Assembly: GCA_044344145.1 (NCBI GenBank)
Contig: JBIJDM010000068.1
Location: forward strand, 1 to 11,877
Source: JBAXGE01 sp044344145
GTDB lineage: Bacteria > Planctomycetota > Phycisphaerae > WQYP01
Direction of reading: 5' to 3'
Length of the DNA stretch: 11,877 nt
The notes beneath the pieces are model-generated. The model was not told where the DNA came from, did not search any database, and was given only the letters and a program-made list of their open reading frames with translations. This document shows, in pieces, positions 7,008-11,877 of this stretch. Position 1 is the stretch's first letter. Every line of letters begins with the position of its first letter. Position numbers and translations under genes: made by a program.

Positions 7008-8441
7008 ATGTCTCCTGAAGCACGGGCCCGCCTTCGCTCTGCGGTCATGCTTCTGGGCCAGCAGGGCCTGTTGCAGGGCTTGGCCATGGGGCGGAATATC
7101 TTGTTGGCCCGCATGTTGGGGCCGGCGAGTATGGGCGTGGTCTCGGCCATCGCGCTGGTCTTGACGCTGCTGGAGATGATCAGTGATGTCGCGGTGGAGC
7201 GACTGCTGATCCAAACTGATGATAACCATGAAGACCTGTTACCCACGGCCCACAGCATTCAAGCCCTGCGCGGCCTGCTGGCCGGCGGGCTGATTATTGC
7301 GTTGGGGCCGGTGGCGGCGTGGCTGATGGATGCCAGTCCGTATGTCTGGGCTTTCATCGCTATTGCGCCGGTACCGATGCTCAAGGGGTTTGCCCATCTG
7401 GAAATTCGCCAACGGCAGCGGAGCATGGCTTTTGGCGCGATGGTCATGGTGGAATTGGGCGCGGGGATCATTGCCACGGTTGCGGTGGCGGTGACGCTGT
7501 GGCTGTGGGCGAGTATCTGGGCTGGGGTGATTATGCTGGTGGTGCAAGCGGGCTGCACGCTGATCTTGTCGCATATATTGGGCAAAGGGCGTTATCGGTT
7601 TGGCTGGAAACGCGCGCAGGCGCTGCGGTTCTGGCATTTTGGCTGGCCGCTGATGCTCAATGGCGTGCTGATGTATCTGGCGATTCAGGGCGACCGCGTG
7701 GTGGTGGGGATTACCATGCTGCCCGAGGACTTGGGACGTTTCACGGTGGCGTTAACGCTGACGCTGGTACCGACCTTTATGCTGGCCAAGGTGGTTTCCA
7801 CTTGGGCGTTGCCCACGCTGTCCCGGCATCAGCACGACCGCTTCGCGTTCGCGCACCAGCAACGGCAAGTATTGTGGGTGTTGTCGGTGGCGGCGCTGGG
7901 ACTGGCCGGGGGTGTGACGTTTTTGGGAATACCCATTATTCACTTGCTGTACGGCAAAGCGTTCATCCTGCCGGCGGGGGTCTTGCTGGCGATGGGGTCG
8001 GTGCAGGCGCTGCGGATGTTGCGGGAAGGATTGAGCGTGACGGCCGTAGCGCTGGGCGACACCACCAATCCGATGAAGGTGAACGGCATCCGGCTGCTGG
8101 GCGTGGTGGCGGCCTTTATCATCGCCCATCAGGGCGGCGGGGTGGAGGCGATTCTGTGGGCGGGGGTTGGGGGCGAAATTTTGGCGTATCTGGCGGGCGG
8201 CTGGTTATTGTATCGGCGGCATCATTTGGCGCTGGGCAAGACGTATGCCCCCCTGCTGCCGGTGCTGGCGGGGTTGCTGGGGTTGGGGCTGTGGCCGTAC
8301 CAGACCGAACTCTGGCAGAAATCGGCGGTCCTGGCGTTGCTTTTCTTCACGGCGGTCTTGGCGCTGCAACCGGGTTGGCGCATACTTAACCGCATCAGAC
8401 GCCCCGGCAGCAAAAGCCCCGACCGCGTTACGACTCCATAA
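7008..8441 (+). CDS. Wzx-type oligosaccharide flippase
   Basis: This is a 477-residue, strongly hydrophobic protein of the polysaccharide export (MOP/MATE-like) superfamily. It would flip lipid-linked oligosaccharide units across the inner membrane. The N-terminus has the family pattern: an amphipathic opening, then LLQGLAMGRNILLARMLGPASMG (21-43) and LEMISDVAVERLLIQ (54-68), with an acidic and an arginine residue inside the early helices. About twelve to fourteen helices can be traced. FLGIPIIHLLYGKAF and LAMGSVQALRMLREGLSV lie in the C-terminal half. GAGGT at 6998-7002 overlaps the stop of the upstream gene and is 5 bases before the ATG, so translation is probably coupled. The next gene starts 11 bases after its stop. 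The cargo is presumably the glycan started by the neighbouring sugar transferase; that is an inference from context. Confidence 0.93.
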   Translation: MSPEARARLRSAVMLLGQQGLLQGLAMGRNILLARMLGPASMGVVSAIALVLTLLEMISDVAVERLLIQTDDNHEDLLPTAHSIQALRGLLAGGLIIALGPVAAWLMDASPYVWAFIAIAPVPMLKGFAHLEIRQRQRSMAFGAMVMVELGAGIIATVAVAVTLWLWASIWAGVIMLVVQAGCTLILSHILGKGRYRFGWKRAQALRFWHFGWPLMLNGVLMYLAIQGDRVVVGITMLPEDLGRFTVALTLTLVPTFMLAKVVSTWALPTLSRHQHDRFAFAHQQRQVLWVLSVAALGLAGGVTFLGIPIIHLLYGKAFILPAGVLLAMGSVQALRMLREGLSVTAVALGDTTNPMKVNGIRLLGVVAAFIIAHQGGGVEAILWAGVGGEILAYLAGGWLLYRRHHLALGKTYAPLLPVLAGLLGLGLWPYQTELWQKSAVLALLFFTAVLALQPGWRILNRIRRPGSKSPDRVTTP

Positions 8442-8452
8442 GGGTGTTGCGT

Positions 8453-9727
8453 ATGACCGACACTGCGGTGAACATTGCCACCATCTCCGCCGGCCACCTG
8501 TGTACCGGGTGCGGGGCGTGCAGTTATGTCTCGGGCAATCAAATAACTATGCAGGATACCGCCACGGCGTGTCGGCGGCCAGTGACCGAGCAGGTTCCGG
8601 CGGAAGCCTTGACCAAAGCCGCCGCGATTTGTCCCGGTTACCAGCAAGCCCGCACGGCCACCTTGACCACCGAGATGCAAGCGAGTCTGTTTGCGGATTG
8701 GGGGCCGATTCTGGAAGTGTGGGAAGGTTATGCTACCGATACCAATATGCGTTTCCGGGGTAGCTCCGGGGGCGGGATCACAGCGCTGGCCACGTATGCA
8801 CTGGAACAGCGCAATTTTGCCGGAGCGGTGCATGTGCAGGCGCGGGCGGATGTGCCGTTATTAAATCAAACTGTTTTCAGCCGCGACCGTGCGGGGTTGA
8901 TCGCGGGTTCGGGTTCGCGGTATGCGCCGGCGAGTCCGTGCGACGGGCTGGGGCATATTGCCCAGGCAGACCAGCCGTGCGTCTTAATCGGCAAACCCTG
9001 TGATATTCGTGCGGCCCATCTGGTGGCCGAGAATGATGCGGCGCTGCGGAAGAATCTTGGGCTGACCATGACCATGTTCTGCGCGGGGACGCCTTCGTTT
9101 GCCGGGACGCGGGCGCTGCTGAGCGCGCTGGGGGTCAAAGATATTGCCACGGTGAAGGAATTGCGTTATCGCGGCCAGGGCTGGCCGGGCGAGATGACCG
9201 CGCTGGATGCCGCGGGCAAAGTGCTGGGCGCGACGAGTTATGCCGACGGCTGGGGCAAGATTTTGCAGAAGCACCGGCAATGGGCGTGCCGGATTTGTAC
9301 CGATCATACGGGCGAATATGCCGATATCAGCGTGGGCGATCCGTGGTATCGGCCCACCGAAGTGGGTGATCCCGGCCGGTCGCTGTTTCTGGTGCGCACG
9401 CAGCGTGGGCGGGAAATGTTGCAAGCTGCGGGTGCGGCGGGGTATCTGACTCTGGAGCAAGTCGCGCCTGACTCCCTGGTCAAAGCGCAGCAACATTTGC
9501 TGCAAACGCGGGCCGCGTGCTGGGGGCGGTTATTCGTATGGCGGCGGATGGTGGGCTTGACGCCCTATACCACAGGCGCGCAACTGGGCCGGGCCTGGTG
9601 GCGGCATCTGTCCGTGCGGGAAAAACTGCAATCGCTGTACGGCACCTATAAACGCATCAAAAGCCGGCGGTTGAACACCCCGGAAGCTCAAACCCCGCTG
9701 CCTGCGGACCCCACCCGGACGGCCTGA
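8453..9727 (+). CDS. FrhB/FdhB-like iron-sulfur flavoprotein in polysaccharide operon
   Basis: This protein belongs to the coenzyme F420 hydrogenase/dehydrogenase beta subunit family, whose archaeal members use FAD and [4Fe-4S] clusters to reduce F420. From the ATG it has 424 residues. A ferredoxin-like CTGCGAC (Cys17, 20, 23) with Cys60-Pro61 could ligate one [4Fe-4S] cluster. FRGSSGGGITALATYAL (101-117) and IGKPCDIRAAHL (179-190) are FrhB-family segments. CRICTDHTGEYADISVGDPW (279-298) adds a CxxC. With Cys183 and Cys210 it could form a second metal site. No hydrogenase subunits are nearby. Relatives occur in polysaccharide clusters beside pyruvyl transferases, with no established reaction that I know of; reduction of a sugar or its donor is plausible. 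The frame opens at GTG 8444, but ATG 8453 is chosen, with AGGG at 8441-8444, 8 bases upstream. Family is confident, substrate unknown. Confidence 0.88.
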   Translation: MTDTAVNIATISAGHLCTGCGACSYVSGNQITMQDTATACRRPVTEQVPAEALTKAAAICPGYQQARTATLTTEMQASLFADWGPILEVWEGYATDTNMRFRGSSGGGITALATYALEQRNFAGAVHVQARADVPLLNQTVFSRDRAGLIAGSGSRYAPASPCDGLGHIAQADQPCVLIGKPCDIRAAHLVAENDAALRKNLGLTMTMFCAGTPSFAGTRALLSALGVKDIATVKELRYRGQGWPGEMTALDAAGKVLGATSYADGWGKILQKHRQWACRICTDHTGEYADISVGDPWYRPTEVGDPGRSLFLVRTQRGREMLQAAGAAGYLTLEQVAPDSLVKAQQHLLQTRAACWGRLFVWRRMVGLTPYTTGAQLGRAWWRHLSVREKLQSLYGTYKRIKSRRLNTPEAQTPLPADPTRTA

Positions 9728-9741
9728 GGCGGAGGGGTACG

Positions 9742-11043
9742 ATGAGCGAAGAACCACAATTAGTCGCGGAATTAGACCCGCCCCAAGCCAAAATATCATG
9801 GCCGATCCTGCTATTTATTCTGGGGTTGGCGTTACCGCCGGAAGCCTCGGTCAAACTGGGTGATTTCCGTTTATCCGGATATCGGGTGGTGCTGATTCTC
9901 TGGTTGCTGCCGTGCATCATGAAATTTATCAGCGGCGAGGTGAAATTCAGCAAGGCCGACTGGATGATCCTGCTGCACAGTCTGTGGGCGTGTGCGGCGC
10001 TGGTGAAATTTGCGGGTTTTGGCGATGGGATGAAGTCGGGGGGAATCTATGTGATCGAAGCGGTGGGTTCCTATTTTCTGGCCCGATGCTATATCCGCGA
10101 TACCGCCGATTTCCGGGCCGTGGTCCGAACGATGATGATTCTGGTGGTATGTCTGATCCCCTATACGCTGTTTGAGGCGCTGACCAACAACCACTTCATC
10201 CGCGAAACCGCGCGCGCCATTATGGGCGGTGAGGCGCTCACGCCGATGGACCCGCGGATGGGGCTGTACCGGGCGTATGGCACGTTTGATCACCCAATTT
10301 TGTACGGCATTTTTGGGGCCTCGGCTCTGGGGCTGACATGCTATTCACTGAACAACACCAAAGACTGGCAAATCCGCGATTTCTTCCGGATGGGGCTGCT
10401 ATTTTTCGGGGTGTTCCTGTCGGTGTCGTCCGGGGCGATTGTGGCGGTGCTGATCATGTTCGCGCTGATGGGGTGGGATTATATCACCCGCAGTATCGGA
10501 CGGCGGTGGCTGATTCTGCTGGGTATTATTATCAGCGTGGTGATGGTGACTTCGATGTTTTCCAGCCGTTCGCCGGTCAAGGTGTTCCTGTCCTTTGCGG
10601 CCTTCGATGCCAATACGGCTTACAACCGACTGCGGATTTTTGATTATGGCAGCGAAGAGGTGTATCGCAATCCGGTCTTCGGTATCGGTTTGGGCGAATG
10701 GCAGCGCCCGGAGTGGATGAGCAGCAGTATGGATAATTTCTGGCTGGCCACGACCGTGCGCTATGGGGTGCCGTCATTTGCGTTTTTGGTGATCGGGCTG
10801 CTGCTGTTGACCATGAAAGCCGGACACCGCACGTTCCGCAGTTATCATGATGATAATGCCCGCAAGAGTTGGCTCATTGCGCTGGCGGGGCTGGGGATCG
10901 CGGCGTGCACGGTGCACTTCTGGAACGCACTATTCGCGTTATTCTGCTTTGTGGTCGGCGCGGGCGCTTATCTGGCGCTGCCTCCGGCCGAGGAGCCAGC
11001 CCAGGAATCAGAGGGCGAAGACTACACCCCCACCGAAGTATGA
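9742..11043 (+). CDS. O-antigen ligase/polymerase-like membrane protein (WaaL/Wzy family)
   Basis: This 433-residue integral membrane protein has about ten to twelve predicted helices. Its large central extracytoplasmic region carries MGLYRAYGTFDHPILYGIFG (173-192), with Arg177 and His184. NTAYNRLRIFDYG (291-303), NPVFGIGLGEW (310-320) and MDNFWLATTVRYGVPS (330-345) follow, the typical pattern of the O-antigen ligase/Wzy domain. Such proteins either polymerise lipid-linked repeat units in the periplasm or transfer the finished glycan to lipid A core or another acceptor. The two roles cannot be separated by sequence alone. GGAGG at 9731-9735 sits 6 bases before the ATG. The gene follows the FrhB-like gene by 14 bases and closes the operon. 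The soluble tail (about 415-433) is acidic. It ends 5 bases from the convergent lpxD-like gene, with no clear terminator between. Confidence 0.88.
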   Translation: MSEEPQLVAELDPPQAKISWPILLFILGLALPPEASVKLGDFRLSGYRVVLILWLLPCIMKFISGEVKFSKADWMILLHSLWACAALVKFAGFGDGMKSGGIYVIEAVGSYFLARCYIRDTADFRAVVRTMMILVVCLIPYTLFEALTNNHFIRETARAIMGGEALTPMDPRMGLYRAYGTFDHPILYGIFGASALGLTCYSLNNTKDWQIRDFFRMGLLFFGVFLSVSSGAIVAVLIMFALMGWDYITRSIGRRWLILLGIIISVVMVTSMFSSRSPVKVFLSFAAFDANTAYNRLRIFDYGSEEVYRNPVFGIGLGEWQRPEWMSSSMDNFWLATTVRYGVPSFAFLVIGLLLLTMKAGHRTFRSYHDDNARKSWLIALAGLGIAACTVHFWNALFALFCFVVGAGAYLALPPAEEPAQESEGEDYTPTEV

Positions 11044-11048
11044 GGGGA

Positions 11049-11877
11049 TCAGGGTTGCCGGTTTTCCAATTGCGCCAACCGGGCCTGCATGTCGGCCAGT
11101 TGCCGGGTTAGGTCACGGATCTGTTTGACGGTTTCGGGCAATTGCAGATAGTACTTGTAGCTGTGCAAATAGGCACGCATCGGCCGAGCCGGTATGCCGC
11201 AAATGCGCTGGCCATCGGCAAAATCTTCCGTCACGCCGGCCATACCGGCGACCTGCACGCCCTTGCCGACTTTGATATGGTCGGTCAATACCGCGCCGCC
11301 GCCCATGACCAGATAATCGCCCACCTGAGTTGACCCGCCGATGCAGGCGTGGCTGACCAGAATGGCATGCTGGCCGAGGCGCACGTTGTGCCCCACCTGC
11401 ACCATGTTGTCCATCTTGCTGCCACTGCCGATGACCGTTTTGGCAAACTTGCCGCGATCCACGCAGGTATTGGCTCCCAGTTCGCAATCGTCGCCGATTT
11501 CCACGGTGCCCACATGGGGCACTTTCACGTGACGGCCCTGATGGAAACGATAGCCAAAGCCATCGGCGCCGATCACCACGCCGGGATGCAGGATGCAGCG
11601 CTGGCCCACGGTGCAGCGTTCGCGCACGATGACGTGGGGCCACAGGACCGTATCGGCCCCGATCTGGGCTTCCGCCCCGACAAAACAACCGGGCATCAGC
11701 ACCACCCGGGCCCCGAGCACCGCACCGGCCTGGACCACCACATGGGCCCCGATGCGGACATCGACTCCAAGCTGCACACCGGCTTCGATCACCGCGCTGG
11801 CATGCACCCCCACCGCCGGCAGCGGCAGCGCGGGGGCAATCTGTTCCAGGATCGCCACGACGGCCAGATCGGCGTTA
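11049..11877 (-). CDS. lpxD: LpxD-like UDP-3-O-acylglucosamine N-acyltransferase, N-terminus cut by window edge
   Basis: LpxD adds a second hydroxyacyl chain from acyl carrier protein to UDP-3-O-acylglucosamine in lipid A synthesis. The visible 275 residues include the left-handed beta-helix of hexapeptide repeats (for example VIEAGVQLGVDVRIGAHVVV). The signature GADGFGYRFHQGRHVKVPHVG follows, and the two histidines matching E. coli His239 (QVGHN) and His276 (LTDHIKV) are conserved. After IPARPMRAYLHSYKY the C-terminus is an amphipathic, probably coiled helix (TVKQIRDLTRQLADMQARL). The frame remains open to the edge and reads NADLAVVAILEQIAP upstream of the GTG at 11858. That resembles the end of the LpxD uridine-binding domain, so GTG 11858 is not the start. 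About 70-80 N-terminal residues are missing. Good match to LpxD; a diverged paralogue with another acyl or sugar substrate is possible. Confidence 0.9.
   Translation of the reverse strand, partial: NADLAVVAILEQIAPALPLPAVGVHASAVIEAGVQLGVDVRIGAHVVVQAGAVLGARVVLMPGCFVGAEAQIGADTVLWPHVIVRERCTVGQRCILHPGVVIGADGFGYRFHQGRHVKVPHVGTVEIGDDCELGANTCVDRGKFAKTVIGSGSKMDNMVQVGHNVRLGQHAILVSHACIGGSTQVGDYLVMGGGAVLTDHIKVGKGVQVAGMAGVTEDFADGQRICGIPARPMRAYLHSYKYYLQLPETVKQIRDLTRQLADMQARLAQLENRQP

Noticed and set aside
8453..9727. Reading the FrhB-like gene as part of a hydrogenase or F420-reducing complex
   Set aside because: No hydrogenase, formate dehydrogenase or F420 biosynthesis gene is present, and all neighbours belong to polysaccharide assembly.

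Overview
The window looks like chromosomal DNA from a Gram-negative bacterium: it carries an LpxD-type lipid A acyltransferase and a Wzx/Wzy-type surface polysaccharide locus. A fused sugar-binding/AraC regulator of the XylR type, a moderately high GC content and a tRNA gene with no encoded CCA would fit the Planctomycetota/Verrucomicrobiota group. That placement is an inference from gene style, not a proof.

Left part (1-814, minus strand): the 5' two thirds of an aldo/keto reductase gene, cut by the window edge, and 48 bases upstream of it a tRNA-Ser(GGA) gene with a recognisable promoter. Middle-left (1057-4710, plus strand): a tightly packed run of four genes. They encode a one-helix membrane protein of unknown function, the two CUT1-family sugar ABC permease subunits (overlapping by 4 bases), and a XylR-like regulator with a LacI-type ligand domain and a C-terminal AraC DNA-binding domain. 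No solute-binding protein or ATPase is present, so the transporter is incomplete here.

Right part (4717-11043): a surface polysaccharide region. A membrane sugar-1-phosphate transferase, which starts glycan assembly on the lipid carrier, lies on the minus strand. Across a 251-base divergent intergenic region is a four-gene plus-strand operon: polysaccharide pyruvyl transferase, Wzx-type flippase, an FrhB/FdhB-like iron-sulfur flavoprotein and an O-antigen ligase/polymerase-like membrane protein. Together they cover initiation, capping or modification, export and polymerisation or ligation. The glycosyltransferases that build the repeat unit must lie elsewhere.

Right edge (11049-11877, minus strand): an LpxD-like acyltransferase, convergent with the operon and truncated at its N-terminus by the window end. 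It ties the region to outer membrane lipid A or lipopolysaccharide biosynthesis.

The least understood element is the FrhB-like redox protein inside the polysaccharide operon. No CRISPR array, insertion sequence, phage gene or obvious defence system is present.
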